Source: Lamprocystis purpurea DSM 4197
Lineage (GTDB): Bacteria; Pseudomonadota; Gammaproteobacteria; Chromatiales; Chromatiaceae
Assembly (NCBI RefSeq): GCF_000379525.1
Contig: NZ_KB902475.1
Location: 1 to 64,000 of the forward strand
DNA length: 64,000 nucleotides
Direction: 5' to 3'
The notes under the pieces are model-generated. The model was not told the origin of the DNA. It worked only from the letters and a program-made list of their open reading frames with translations, and did not search any database. Shown here one piece after another: positions 47,434-57,355 of this stretch. A program made the translations under genes and the position numbers. Every line of letters begins with the position of its first letter. Within the stretch, counting starts at the first letter, position 1.

Positions 47434-48354
47434 CTACTTCGCCGCCTCATTGGCGACCCCGTGCGGCACATGACCGGTCGCGACATGGCGCCTGGCCTCG
47501 TCGCAGTGGATCTCCTGATCATCGAAAAAGATGTCGGCGTCGAAGGCTTCGAGGAAGCTGGACTTGGCAAGCCCGCCGAGGAACAGTGCCTCGTCGATAC
47601 GGATATCCCAAGCGCGCAGGGTGCGCACCACCCGCTCGTGGGAAGGGGCTCCGCGGGCGGTCACCAGCGCCGTGCGCAAGGGCGCGGCCTCAGCGGGAAA
47701 GAGATTCTGCAGTTGATGGATCGCGACCAGGAACCCCTTGAAGGGACCGCCCGGCAGCGGCTCGTAAGCGGACGCCGTCTCGCTGGCGTTGAATACCGCG
47801 AGCCCCTCCTCCCGATACAGCCGCTCGGCATCGTCCGAGAACAGCACGGCATCCCCGTCGAAGGCGATCCGCACCTGCGGGTCACCCACGGCCGCGGCGG
47901 TCGACGCGGCCGACCGGACGGTCGCCGCGGCGCACCCGGCGCTGAGCGCCAAACGCACGTCGTTGGGGTCGGCGGACAGGAACAGATGCGCGCCGAAGGC
48001 CGCGACGTAGCGATAGGGACTGGCTCCGCCGGTAAAGGCGGCACGGGTGATATCGAGACCGTGGCGATGAGCGGAAGTCAGCACCCGCAGCCCGGTATCG
48101 GAACTGTTACGCGAGAGCAGGATCACCTCGACCCGTCCGCGCTCGCCAAGTGCCGTATTGAGGCTGATGAGTTTGCGCACCAGCGGGAAGGCGACCCCGG
48201 GCTCCAGAATGTCGTTCTCGTGCGCGACCTGATAGGCGCGGTAGGCGTCTACCCCTTCGGTCTCGAACACCCGATGCGACTCGCTCAGGTCAAAGAGGGC
48301 GCGCGAGGAAATGGCGACGATCAGGCGGACGGCTTTGGGTTGCGCGCCGGTCAT
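47434..48354 (-). CDS. Cytosolic 5'-nucleotidase (NT5C1-like)
   Basis: 306 residues. Similar to the 5'-nucleotidase family pfam06189: LIVAISSRALFDLSESHRVFE at the N-terminus, VEVILLSRNSSDTGLRV, RIAFDGDAVLFSD (Asp-rich motif) and HVPHGVANEAAK at the C-terminus. Expected to dephosphorylate AMP or IMP in the cytoplasm. It shares purine-salvage logic with the adenosine kinase at 13473, but the two are far apart. The opposite long frame 47284-48453 was judged a shadow. Confidence 0.88.
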   Translation of the reverse strand: MTGAQPKAVRLIVAISSRALFDLSESHRVFETEGVDAYRAYQVAHENDILEPGVAFPLVRKLISLNTALGERGRVEVILLSRNSSDTGLRVLTSAHRHGLDITRAAFTGGASPYRYVAAFGAHLFLSADPNDVRLALSAGCAAATVRSAASTAAAVGDPQVRIAFDGDAVLFSDDAERLYREEGLAVFNASETASAYEPLPGGPFKGFLVAIHQLQNLFPAEAAPLRTALVTARGAPSHERVVRTLRAWDIRIDEALFLGGLAKSSFLEAFDADIFFDDQEIHCDEARRHVATGHVPHGVANEAAK

Positions 48355-48427
48355 GGGTGCTGTTCGGGTAAGATGTCGATCGGCCGCCGCCCGCCGGCGG
48401 CAGTCGGGGTTGCCGACCCACCGCGAC

Positions 48428-48982
48428 CTACCAGGGCAGGAATCCGTTCATGAACTGCATGGGCCGACTGATGCTGCGGTTCATGGTCGACATATCGTCA
48501 CGCATGGTGGACGTATTGAACGTCATGTGCTGCACCGCCCGATCGAGGTTCTGCATGCTGGTGAGCATCGGTTCCAGGGTGCTCACGTCCCGCGCCATCG
48601 AGTCGACCCCCACCGACATGCTGCGCACATTGGCGCTGATCTGTCCCATGTTGTCCGAAATCGACTGCATGTTGCTGGCGAGCACGGTCATGTTGGAGTC
48701 CACGCTGATCGCCAGATAGTGAACGTCTTTGGCGAGACTGAACACCAGATAGAACCCGTAGGCCGCCAGGATGATGAAGGCGAACAGACTCGGATAGACG
48801 ATCAGTTCCCAACGCTTGGCGCTGGTCTCAAAGGCTTGGGAAAGCCGGTCGATGGCAAAGGCATTCGTCTGCGCATCGGTGATATCGGACTCCGGACCAC
48901 CCACGCCCGCTCCGGCAGCGGGTCCGTTTTCTCGCTGGACTGGTGGGGTGGACGCGCTCTGGGGTTGCTCAGTTGCCGCCAT
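48428..48982 (-). CDS. Membrane-anchored coiled-coil protein of unknown function
   Basis: 184 residues. A Pro/Gly-rich cytoplasmic N-terminus leads into one membrane segment (LIVYPSLFAFIILAAYGFYLVFSLA), followed by a 100-residue methionine- and serine-rich helical region with heptad spacing (SMSVGVDSMARDVSTLEPML). Reminiscent of MlaD or methyl-accepting-type helices, but no conserved domain is recognised. It lies 73 bp upstream of the nucleotidase on the same strand. Confidence 0.7.
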   Translation of the reverse strand: MAATEQPQSASTPPVQRENGPAAGAGVGGPESDITDAQTNAFAIDRLSQAFETSAKRWELIVYPSLFAFIILAAYGFYLVFSLAKDVHYLAISVDSNMTVLASNMQSISDNMGQISANVRSMSVGVDSMARDVSTLEPMLTSMQNLDRAVQHMTFNTSTMRDDMSTMNRSISRPMQFMNGFLPW

Positions 48983-49156
48983 GTTTGGATGACCAAAAGC
49001 TCTCTTGATTGATCGGATTCACTCGTGGAGATTTACTCTTGGAGCTTAACAGAAAACGGCCGCTGGACAAGGCCGCCGCGTTGGCCGCTCCCCGGCATCC
49101 CGCCGACCGTTCTTGCCACGCGCGCCCATCCCGGAGGCGGCGCCGCGCGCGGATGC

Positions 49157-49247
49157 TATCGCCGTCGAACGTGATAACCTGATGTCGGGGCGGGTTTCAA
49201 ACCCGCCCCACCAAGGGTCTGTCTGGATATCAGGTGAGAAGGCTATA
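49157..49247. repeat. Family A palindromic element, copy adjoining the ParA-like gene
   Basis: TATCGCCGTCGAACGTGATA at the left, the core GGGGCGGGTTTC/AAACCCGCCCC at the centre, and GTCTGGATATCAGGTGAGAA to GGCTATA at the right. The last base is directly followed by the ParA-like stop codon (49248-49250). Confidence 0.85.
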
Positions 49248-49880
49248 TCAGCTCACCAGATTCGCATAGAGGACGGCTGCCAGCGCCAGAAATTCCCGCG
49301 CCGCTTTCCCCTTCGACTCGAGCTCGAAGACCGCGAGCCCCTCGCTGAACGACCGCCTGAAGACCGTCCGCTGGGACAGGCGCGGCTTGATGAAACGGAT
49401 GCCGGGCAGGGACACCAGCGCGGCGGCGGCCTCGTTGGTCTCACGCACCGCGTGGTGGGTGTCCCCGCGGTTGATGAAGCCCAACACCTCGGGCGGCTGC
49501 GCCCGTTCCACCGAAGACACCAGATGCACGAAGCGCTGTACAGACCAGATGTCCGCCTGAGACGGCTGCACCGGGACAATGACCCGATCGCATAGCGACA
49601 GGGCGAGCCGCAGACTCTCCATGTCGGCGGTGCCGACGTCGATCAGGGTCTCGTCCGCGCCGCGCAACTGCTCGCGGCTCAACAGTTGCCGATCGCCCAC
49701 CCGTAGCGGCGGATCGAAACGCTCCTCCTGGCGCACATCGGTCACGTCGGTCAGGGTCGCCTGGGGATCAATGTCCACCAGTTGCACCTTGACATTCGCC
49801 ATGGCCAGCCAGACCCCGAGATTGAAGGTCACCGTGCTCTTACCAGAGCCCCCTTTCAAACTGCCGACCAGCGTGATCAT
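49248..49880 (-). CDS. ParA/MinD-like ATPase, orphan
   Basis: 210 residues. The deviant Walker A KGGSGKST opens the protein (MITLVGSLKGGSGKSTVTFNLG), followed by VDIDPQAT and TLIDVGT of the ParA family. No ParB or parS-like site was seen beside it. Small ParA proteins of this sort also position carboxysomes, chemoreceptors or plasmids. The neighbouring outer-membrane-linked protein starts 48 bp away on the same strand, but a functional link is not evident. Confidence 0.88.
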   Translation of the reverse strand: MITLVGSLKGGSGKSTVTFNLGVWLAMANVKVQLVDIDPQATLTDVTDVRQEERFDPPLRVGDRQLLSREQLRGADETLIDVGTADMESLRLALSLCDRVIVPVQPSQADIWSVQRFVHLVSSVERAQPPEVLGFINRGDTHHAVRETNEAAAALVSLPGIRFIKPRLSQRTVFRRSFSEGLAVFELESKGKAAREFLALAAVLYANLVS

Positions 49881-49928
49881 ACTGCGCCTGCTACTCCGCT
49901 TCCGCGTTCGACGATGGGTGGAACCTCA

Positions 49929-50726
49929 TTAACCGCCCGGCTGGGGTGTCGGACCAGGCGCCGGCGCGGCTTTGCGCACGAAACCCGCCGGAACCGCGAA
50001 CAGGTCATCCGGCTGCGGACCCACTCGAATATTTTTCAACTCACTCACATAGCCGCCGGGGAACTCTTCCCGCACCGCGAGCTTCAGTTCCGGGTCGTAC
50101 CATTGGAAGGTCGCCAGCGGCTGTTGCTTGGGCGCCGTGGTGGTCATCTCCCATTTCTCCGCCGACCGTCCGTCGATTTTCTCGATTCCGATCAGCTTCA
50201 GCTCAACGATCTGGCCATTCGGCATCAGATGCTTCAGCGGCAGGCCGCGTTCCACGTCCAGCCACTGGGCGCCGGTCAGCGTCTGACCTTGATCGGTCGC
50301 GGACATCTCCCACTTCACCGCGGCCCGACCGTTGACATCCTCGATGCCGATCCGACGACAGGTCAGACCCGGCACGCCGGCACAGGGATCGGTCTCCGCG
50401 CTGGGCATCACCGCGGGCGCCGGCTTCGCGGCGTCGGCGCCGGCGGGAGGCGCGCCCCGCTCCAGATAATTCTTGTCGGCCGGAAACAGCATCCATTCCA
50501 TACCGCGCTGCTGATCGCTGATCCGCACGACTTCACGACCCTGCTGAGTCATCTCCATCCGGGTCCGGCCATCACCTACGAACATCTTGCCCGAGGTGAC
50601 CTGACCGTCCGGACCCCGGCGTACCATGTCCGCCGAGAACTGGACGCCTGCGGTGTCGGCCCAAGCCGACCCGGTGGCCACGGCAGCCAGCAATGCCGCC
50701 GCAATCATCCGTCTGTGTAATCTCAT
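49929..50726 (-). CDS. Secreted protein with LolA/DUF4412-like repeats
   Basis: 265 residues from ATG 50726. A signal peptide (MIAAALLAAVATGSAWA) is followed by a domain with two internally similar halves (CRRIGIEDVNGRAAVKWEMS and LKLIGIEKIDGRSAEKWEMT) and KMFVGDGRTRMEM. The pattern, with KWEMT and LFAVPAGF, resembles DUF4412/LolA-like outer-membrane lipid-binding folds. Function unknown. The open frame upstream to 50882 is not needed. Confidence 0.7.
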   Translation of the reverse strand: MRLHRRMIAAALLAAVATGSAWADTAGVQFSADMVRRGPDGQVTSGKMFVGDGRTRMEMTQQGREVVRISDQQRGMEWMLFPADKNYLERGAPPAGADAAKPAPAVMPSAETDPCAGVPGLTCRRIGIEDVNGRAAVKWEMSATDQGQTLTGAQWLDVERGLPLKHLMPNGQIVELKLIGIEKIDGRSAEKWEMTTTAPKQQPLATFQWYDPELKLAVREEFPGGYVSELKNIRVGPQPDDLFAVPAGFVRKAAPAPGPTPQPGG

Positions 50727-50782
50727 GATGCCTCGACTCCTGCGCGTTATCGTGTGCTGATAAGTTGTGTTACGCCAAGCGC

Positions 50783-51511
50783 CTAACGGGACTGCCAGGG
50801 AGGCTCCAACCCCGGAGTCGTATCCGCCGGCGCCGGACCGGGCGAGCGGCCTTGCCCCCGACCCGTGGGAGCCGGACGCCAACCCTGAGACTGCTCCTGG
50901 CGCCCCCGTTCCTGCTCCGACAACGGGCGGAACTGATAACGGCCGTCAGGGGCCTGGGTCCGCCAGCCGCCGCCCGCGTTCGGCGGATCCCCGCGGAATC
51001 GATAACCGGCCTCGGCCTCGGCCTCGGCCGCGGCGCCCGGCGCGTCCGCCGCATCGTCCGGACCCGCCCGGCGCCCGGCGTCGGCGCGCCCGTCCCCAGG
51101 TTCCGAACGAAACGAGTCCGAACGAAACCCCAATCCGGGATCATGGTCGTCCGCCTGCTGCCGACGCTCCCCCCAACCCCATTCCGCGGCGGACGACGCA
51201 TCGCGGAACCGGGCCGGCGCCTGGTCAGGTGGCCGCGCACCATATCGACGGCCATCGTCGATGGACGACCCGTCAGCGTCCCAGGTGCCCGACCGATCGT
51301 CTGTCCACTCGGAATCCGGGGCCTGCCGAACCACCGCACCAGGATAAGACACATCACCCGTTCCCGCCGCCGCGCCCAGTCGGGGATCGTCATCCCCGAG
51401 GCCCCAGGGATTCCCCGCGGCGGCACCCAATTGGATCGCCAACCCGGCGATCATGAGCGGCCAGGCCCGGATCCAGGTTGGCGGCCTGACGCTTGCACCG
51501 GTGCGCGCCAT
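50783..51511 (-). CDS. Secreted low-complexity Gly/Asp/Pro/Arg-rich protein
   Basis: 242 residues from ATG 51511. A hydrophobic segment (AWPLMIAGLAIQLGAAAG) could be a signal peptide. The middle is disordered, rich in Asp, Gly, Arg and Ala. The C-terminal portion (YRFRGDPPNAGGGWRTQAPDG, YQFRPLSEQER) has a more conserved look. The frame remains open to 51616, overlapping the end of the RND gene. Three reading frames are open here, which lowers confidence that this is the coding one. Confidence 0.5.
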   Translation of the reverse strand: MARTGASVRPPTWIRAWPLMIAGLAIQLGAAAGNPWGLGDDDPRLGAAAGTGDVSYPGAVVRQAPDSEWTDDRSGTWDADGSSIDDGRRYGARPPDQAPARFRDASSAAEWGWGERRQQADDHDPGLGFRSDSFRSEPGDGRADAGRRAGPDDAADAPGAAAEAEAEAGYRFRGDPPNAGGGWRTQAPDGRYQFRPLSEQERGRQEQSQGWRPAPTGRGQGRSPGPAPADTTPGLEPPWQSR

Positions 51512-51587
51512 TGAAGCCTGCCACGCGGGGCCAAGCCGGTCGGCCCTGCGGTCGAACCTCACGGATGTTCTCGCGATCCGCCGCGGG

Positions 51588-54500
51588 TCAATGCCCTTCC
51601 CCATCGAGATCGTCATCGATCTTCAGTCGGATGCCGCGTCGCGGCGATTTTTTTTGAACCGATTGCGGCGTCTGATTATCGGTCTTCGACGGGGCGGTCT
51701 TGGCTGGGGCCGTCTTGGCCGGGGTCGCCTTGGCTGGGGCCGGCTTCACCGTTGCTTTCTTGCTGCCCGCCGCCTTGGGCGCGGCCCCGGACACCGGCTT
51801 CGGTGGCGGTGTGGGCGTCACCTGGGGTGCCGCCGCGGGCGCGGTTGGTTCCGGCGGTTGTGTCGGCGTGGCCGCGGCGGTCATCACCAAGGCCGAGCGC
51901 ACCGGCGGCGGCGCGGACCCGTCGACCGACCCCGCCTGAGTGATCGCCGCAGGCGTGGATGGCGCCGGTGCAGCCGCCGGGACCGCACCCGGTACCAGGG
52001 CCGCGCTGCCGCCCGTACCGCCACCCGCAGGCTGGGGCGCCGGCTGACGCGGCGGCCGGGGACGCGGCGGCGGCTTCGGCTTGAAGGCGTTCTTCACCAG
52101 GTCGATGACCAGCAACAGGATGCCGCGCAGACCGTAGAAGACCAGTGTCAACACCTCCCACACCTTGGCCAGGACACCGACCAAGCCGCCACCCGACCGA
52201 CCCTCGGTGCGGACGGTCGACGACTGCGCCGTCTCGCTCTGGCACGGCAGTCCGGCCGCCGGGAGGTGGGTGGCCGAGGCGGCGGCGACTTCGCACATGT
52301 CACGACTCGCGGCCACACACCCCAGGGGGATGACGATCAGGGTCAAAACGGTGGAGACGACGGTACCGGCCAGCAGCGAGATCGCCATGCCCTGGAAAAT
52401 CGGATCGGTGATGATCACGCTGGAACCGGCGACCAGGGCCAGTGCGGTAATCAGGATCGGCCGCGTCCGGATCTTGCAGGCACGGATCACCGCCTCGGCG
52501 ACCGGGATGCCGCGCTGGATCTCGTGGATGGAGAAGTCCACCAGCAAAATCGAGTTGCGCACGATGATGCCGGCGAGCGCGATCCAGCCGATCATCGAGG
52601 TTGCGGTGAATTCACCTCCGAGTCCCAATTCGAACATGACGAAATGGGCCGGGATGATCCCCAGCAGGGTGAGCGGAATCGGCGCCATGATCACCAGCGG
52701 AATCCGGAAATTGCCGAACTCCCAGACCACCAGAATATAGATCAGCACCAGGGCGACCATGAAGGCCGCCCCCATGTCGCGGAAGGTCTCGAAGGTGACG
52801 GTCCACTCGCCGGCCCACTCCAAGGACAAGCGGTCGCTGTTGGGCGGAGGGCCGAGCCAGTAGAAGGCGTCCCCGAACCCACCGCCGGCGGCCGGCTTGG
52901 TGCCGTCCGGCGCCGTGTAGTCGACCGCGGCCATCAGATCCTGAACTTGGAACATGGCGTAGACCGGCGCCGCCAGTTGCCCGCCGACGTCCGCGACCAC
53001 GAACTCCACACCACGCAGATCCTTGTGGTAAATGATGTCCTCCTCCTGGGCCCGGCGGAACTGACCCAACTCCCGCAAGGAGATCGTATAGCCTTGGCTC
53101 GACTGGATCGGCAGATCGCCCAGTCGCTCGACCTGCGAGCGCTCGGCCAGCGGCACCTGCATGACGATCTGAATCGGCTCATGGCCGCTCTGCTGGCCCT
53201 GCGCCTGCTTGATGTCGCCGACCGGTGCACCGCCCAAGGCCATCGCCAGGTTCCGGTTGATCGTGTCCACTGAAATTCCGCGGCGTACCGCCTTCTCGGT
53301 GTCCACGTCGAAACGCCAGTAGTCGAAGGCCCCGCGCAGATAGTTGTCCACGTCACGGGCGCTCTCGGCTTGTTCGAAGAACCCGGTCACATCGCGCGCA
53401 AAGGCCCGCCGCAACTCGGGTGAGGGGCCGTGAATCTCCGCCACGACGGACTGCAACACGGGCGGTCCCGGCGGCATCTCCACCACCGCGAGCGTGGCCC
53501 CGGTGCCCTTTGCCAGCTTGTTCAGCATCTCACGGGCAGTCACCGCGATCTCGTGACTGGTCCGGTCACGATCGTGCTTGTCGGTGAGTTGAACCTGGAG
53601 CTCCGCCTGCCAGGGCTCGGACCGCAGATAGTAATGACGCACCATGCCGTTGAAGTCGAAGGGGCGCGCGGTCCCGGCGTAGACCTGGACCGCGGTGACC
53701 TCGGGGATGGTGCGCAATTGCTCCGCCAACCGGTGCGTCAGGTTCGCCGTCACCGGCAAGGCCGTGCCTTCCGGCATATCGACGACCACCGAGAACTCCG
53801 GCTTGTTGTCGAGCGGCATCATCTTCACCGCCACCCAGTTGAAATAGAAGAAGGAGCAGGTGAACAGGAAGGTGCCCCACAGGACCAGGCGGAAGATGCG
53901 GCGTTTACGCCGACTCTCGATCAGGGGCGTCAGCACGGCGCGGAAAAAGCGCTCCGTATATTCGGCGTTCTTGTGCTCGCGCTTCTCCGCCGCCGCCAGA
54001 TAGGCCATCGACGGCCGCAGCCACTTGGAGATGGCGAGATAGGGCGTGAAGACGAAGGCCGCGAAGAGTGAAATGAACATGGCCACCGACCCCAGCTTGG
54101 GAATCGGGGCCATATAGGGACCCATCATGCCGCTCACGAAGCCCATGGGCAGCAGCGCGGCGATGACGGTGAAGGTCGCGAGAATGGTCGGATTGCCGAC
54201 CTCGCGCACCGCGTCCACCGCGGTCTCGTCATCGGTGCGGCCCTCCTCGAGCCAGCGCCGATAGATGTTCTCGACCACGACGATGGCGTCATCCACCAGG
54301 ATGCCGATGGAGAAAATCAGCGCGAACAGGCTGACCCGATCGATCGTGATCCCCCAGATCCAGGCCACGAAGACGGTCATGAAGAGCACCACCGGGATGA
54401 TCAGCATGACCACGATGGCGGGGCGCAAGGCGCGGAAGGCGAGCAGCACCAGCACGAATACGAAGAAGGTCGCCTTGATCAGCTTGAGGATCAGCTCGGT

Positions 54501-55619
54501 GACCTTCTGATCCGCCGTCTGGCCGTAGTTGCGGGTGACACTGACCTCGACATTGTTCGGGATACGGCTGCCCTTGAGTTCCTCGACCCGCTCCATGATG
54601 GCGTTGGCGACGCTCACGCCGTTGGTGAGTTCTTTCTTGGCGACCGCGATGGTCACGGCGGGACGGCCCTGTGCCGCGTCCTGATTGGCCGAGGCGGGAC
54701 CGGTGTAGTAGGCCACCAACTCGGTGGCATCCTCCGGGCCCATGGCCACGCGTGCCACGTCGCGGATATAGACCGGAACCTCGTTGTGGGTCCCGACGAC
54801 CAGGCGGTTGATGTCGTCGACCCCCGTGAGGAACGAGCCGGTGGTTACCGTAAAGCGCGAACCGCTGGACTCCACGCCGCCCGCGCTGGCTTCGGCGTTG
54901 GCTGTCTTCAAGGTCTGGGCGACCTGGTCCAGACTGATCTGGTAGCCGGAAAGCCGCTCCGGGGAAACATCCACGGTGACCTGCTCGCGGCGGCCGCCGA
55001 CGATCAGCCCAGGCCCCGTATCCTTCACCTGACCGATGGCCTGCAGCACGTCCTGGGCGAGCAGCCGCAATTGGCCGTCATCCACGTCGGGCACGCCATC
55101 CCGATCCAGATCCTTCGACCACAGCGTCAGGGTGACGATCGGCACGTCGTCGATGCCTTTGCTCTTGACCAGCGGCGGCAGGACCCCGGGGGGGATCTTG
55201 TCCATGTTGGAGGCGATCTTGTCGTTCACCTTCACCAACGAGGGACCCATCGGCTGGCCCACGTCGAACTCCACGGTGACCAGCCCCTGGCCGCGCTGCG
55301 AGGCGGAGTAGACGTGTTTGACCCCGGGGATCTCACTCATGATCCGTTCCAGGGGCTGCATAGCCAGGTTGGCCACCTGCTGCGACGAGGCCCCTGGATA
55401 CTGCACCATGATGTCGATCATGGGCACGGAGATCTGCGGATCCTCCTGACGGGGCGTCAGGATCAGCCCGAGGAGCCCCATGAGCAACATCGCCACGTAA
55501 AACAGCGGCGAGAGCGGGGACCGGATAAAGAAGCGGGCCGAGCGCCCGGCGATCCCCAGGTTCTCTTCGGTGAACGGCGGCTCCTTGCGTTGCGAGGCAG
55601 CGGTGGCGTCTTCGCTCAT
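51588..55619 (-). CDS. RND efflux permease with a 164-residue Ala/Pro/Lys-rich C-terminal tail
   Basis: 1343 residues from ATG 55619; usual RND permeases have about 1050. AcrB/HAE-type features: SPLFYVAMLLMGLLGL first membrane segment, SIGILVDDAIVVVENIYR in membrane segment 4 with the proton-relay Asp pair, and SMIGWIALAGIIVRNSILLVDF. After the last membrane segment the protein carries an extra amphipathic stretch (VLTLVFYGLRGILLLVIDLVKNAF) and a tail of PAKT/APK repeats resembling histone H1-like or linker sequence. It forms an operon with the adaptor gene just upstream. Confidence 0.9.
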   Translation of the reverse strand: MSEDATAASQRKEPPFTEENLGIAGRSARFFIRSPLSPLFYVAMLLMGLLGLILTPRQEDPQISVPMIDIMVQYPGASSQQVANLAMQPLERIMSEIPGVKHVYSASQRGQGLVTVEFDVGQPMGPSLVKVNDKIASNMDKIPPGVLPPLVKSKGIDDVPIVTLTLWSKDLDRDGVPDVDDGQLRLLAQDVLQAIGQVKDTGPGLIVGGRREQVTVDVSPERLSGYQISLDQVAQTLKTANAEASAGGVESSGSRFTVTTGSFLTGVDDINRLVVGTHNEVPVYIRDVARVAMGPEDATELVAYYTGPASANQDAAQGRPAVTIAVAKKELTNGVSVANAIMERVEELKGSRIPNNVEVSVTRNYGQTADQKVTELILKLIKATFFVFVLVLLAFRALRPAIVVMLIIPVVLFMTVFVAWIWGITIDRVSLFALIFSIGILVDDAIVVVENIYRRWLEEGRTDDETAVDAVREVGNPTILATFTVIAALLPMGFVSGMMGPYMAPIPKLGSVAMFISLFAAFVFTPYLAISKWLRPSMAYLAAAEKREHKNAEYTERFFRAVLTPLIESRRKRRIFRLVLWGTFLFTCSFFYFNWVAVKMMPLDNKPEFSVVVDMPEGTALPVTANLTHRLAEQLRTIPEVTAVQVYAGTARPFDFNGMVRHYYLRSEPWQAELQVQLTDKHDRDRTSHEIAVTAREMLNKLAKGTGATLAVVEMPPGPPVLQSVVAEIHGPSPELRRAFARDVTGFFEQAESARDVDNYLRGAFDYWRFDVDTEKAVRRGISVDTINRNLAMALGGAPVGDIKQAQGQQSGHEPIQIVMQVPLAERSQVERLGDLPIQSSQGYTISLRELGQFRRAQEEDIIYHKDLRGVEFVVADVGGQLAAPVYAMFQVQDLMAAVDYTAPDGTKPAAGGGFGDAFYWLGPPPNSDRLSLEWAGEWTVTFETFRDMGAAFMVALVLIYILVVWEFGNFRIPLVIMAPIPLTLLGIIPAHFVMFELGLGGEFTATSMIGWIALAGIIVRNSILLVDFSIHEIQRGIPVAEAVIRACKIRTRPILITALALVAGSSVIITDPIFQGMAISLLAGTVVSTVLTLIVIPLGCVAASRDMCEVAAASATHLPAAGLPCQSETAQSSTVRTEGRSGGGLVGVLAKVWEVLTLVFYGLRGILLLVIDLVKNAFKPKPPPRPRPPRQPAPQPAGGGTGGSAALVPGAVPAAAPAPSTPAAITQAGSVDGSAPPPVRSALVMTAAATPTQPPEPTAPAAAPQVTPTPPPKPVSGAAPKAAGSKKATVKPAPAKATPAKTAPAKTAPSKTDNQTPQSVQKKSPRRGIRLKIDDDLDGEGH

Positions 55620-55719
55620 AGTACTTCCAGGCAATGCGCGCCGACGCGGTGCCGGCAACGGCAGGTTTCAAGTCAGTTACGGCCGATCTCCATGCGGATC
55701 GGCGTTTCGCTGGATGAGG

Positions 55720-56877
55720 TCAGCGGTTTGGCGCGGCCTCCTTGGCCCAGCCGGCGGTCACCCGCGGGCCCGGATTGGCGAGAATCCGATCACCCGCCGC
55801 AAGCCCGCTCAGTACCGTAACGAAGCCGTTGCCCAGTTCCTCGCCGATGCGGATCAGGCGCAGTTGGGGCTCACCGCCTTCCGCCAGGACGTAGACACCG
55901 GGCAGGCTGCCGTTATAGCGGATCGCGGTGGAGGGAATCGCGGGGTTGGTGCGCGCCGGGGCATTGACATCGGGAATCAGCACCCTGGTGTACATGCCGG
56001 GTTCGGACACCCCCTGCGGCAGGTCAAACTTGACCTTGACCGTGTGGCGCTGGGCATCGGCCATCGGAAAGATCTGGGCGACCCGCACCGGTACCCGGCG
56101 ATTGTCGAGATCCAGTTCAGCCTTGACCATCATCCCCTCACGCAGTCCCGGACGCAGGCGCGCCGGGACATCGACCTCCACCTGGAGATATTCGACATCC
56201 GCGTAGTTGAGTAAGGGCTGACCCGGCTGAACCGTGTCGCCCACCTCGACGAACTTCTTGACGATGACGCCGGCGAAGGGAGCGATACTGCGGGCATCCC
56301 GAATCTTGGTATCCAGTGCCTGCAGTTCGGCCTGCAGGCGCAGCATGGCGTTCTGGGCCTCCTGGATCTGGATGCCGGAGGCGAACAGGTCGGCCCCGCG
56401 CTCGGCGCCGCGCTCCCGATCACCGACAATGCTCTCCATCGGGCGGGTGAACATCTGATCGAACAGGTTCGGGATGCCCATACCGCCGGGGGCCGCGCTG
56501 GCGCGGGGTGAGAAAATCTCCCGGTTGTACTGCACTCCGGCATTGCGCAGTTGTGCGTCGGCGCTCGCCATCTGCGCGACCATGGCGCGCCGCTTGGCGA
56601 GCAGTTCGGCATCGTCGATCGCGACCAGGAGGGCCGCCTCCTTGAACTTATCGCCCTCGATCCCGGCCAGGAAGGTGACCCGCCCCGGCAGTTGAGCCGC
56701 CAGCGTGACCTCTTTGTAAGGGATGACGGTGCCGCCAACCGAAACGGTGGGTGCCCCCTGGGCCTGCTGCACCACGATGGACTCACCCAGGTCGCCTGGC
56801 CCTTGGGCCACGGCGGTCCCGGCGACCGCGAGGGCGAGCAAACAGGCTCCGACGCTACTTCTAGTCATGTTTCCCAT
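55720..56877 (-). CDS. RND periplasmic adaptor (HlyD/MFP family)
   Basis: 385 residues from ATG 56877 (ATG 56868 also possible). A signal peptide (GACLLALAVAGTAVA) is followed by a lipoyl-like/barrel-sandwich region (VSVGGTVIPYKEVTLAAQLPGRVTFL ... SIAPFAGVIVKKFVEVGDTVQ), an alpha-hairpin and the beta-barrel and membrane-proximal domains. It bridges the RND permease to an outer-membrane channel, which is not in the window. The spacer before the permease is 100 bp. Confidence 0.9.
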   Translation of the reverse strand: MGNMTRSSVGACLLALAVAGTAVAQGPGDLGESIVVQQAQGAPTVSVGGTVIPYKEVTLAAQLPGRVTFLAGIEGDKFKEAALLVAIDDAELLAKRRAMVAQMASADAQLRNAGVQYNREIFSPRASAAPGGMGIPNLFDQMFTRPMESIVGDRERGAERGADLFASGIQIQEAQNAMLRLQAELQALDTKIRDARSIAPFAGVIVKKFVEVGDTVQPGQPLLNYADVEYLQVEVDVPARLRPGLREGMMVKAELDLDNRRVPVRVAQIFPMADAQRHTVKVKFDLPQGVSEPGMYTRVLIPDVNAPARTNPAIPSTAIRYNGSLPGVYVLAEGGEPQLRLIRIGEELGNGFVTVLSGLAAGDRILANPGPRVTAGWAKEAAPNR

Positions 56878-57355
56878 CGAAAGGCATACCAAGGGTATTG
56901 GTTCAGGTTCTGCAAACACGTTCGCGTTTCCCGCTGTTGTTATCGTGAATCTGCCGCGCGTCGGGGCGCAGTATGCACGCGCGCCCCGCAAGGATTCAAG
57001 CAACCTGGCGAGAACATCAGCGAAAACAGCGGGCTAAATGAGGCCTGCAAGGCCCGCGCGGACGCCGCGCCGGCACCCCAGGTCAGCAAAAATCCCGTTG
57101 TTGGCTCGTCACTTGAGTCCAACTCCGCAGGGGCGCGGTTCACCCATGGACCCCGGCGGCGCCCGCTCGGATGCGAGACTACCGCGTCGCGACCGATCGG
57201 TATACCATCCGTCGTCAACTTCGGGCGGTTTGGATCGTCATCCACAGCCCCGTTCAACACCAGCCATCGCGGCGCCGTCTCCCACGGACCCCAGGGCCGA
57301 GCCCCGGACCGCACGACCGCGCCCGACCCTGTTACCCCTTAAGAGGATAGCCGTC
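56878..57355. other. 478-bp spacer between divergent adaptor and dynamin genes
   Basis: The sequence is GC-rich and open in one frame from 57038 toward the GTPase gene, but the translated residues are Arg/Pro-rich with no pattern. AAGAGGA at about 57341-57347 is a good site for ATG 57356. No hairpin family or repeat element was found. Confidence 0.5.

Noticed and set aside
47284-48453. 389-residue plus-strand frame spanning the nucleotidase
   Set aside because: Shadow of the nucleotidase gene; begins in decayed repeat sequence.
51453-53273. 606-residue open frame on the plus strand
   Set aside because: Antisense to the RND tail; Arg/Gly-rich, no conserved segment.
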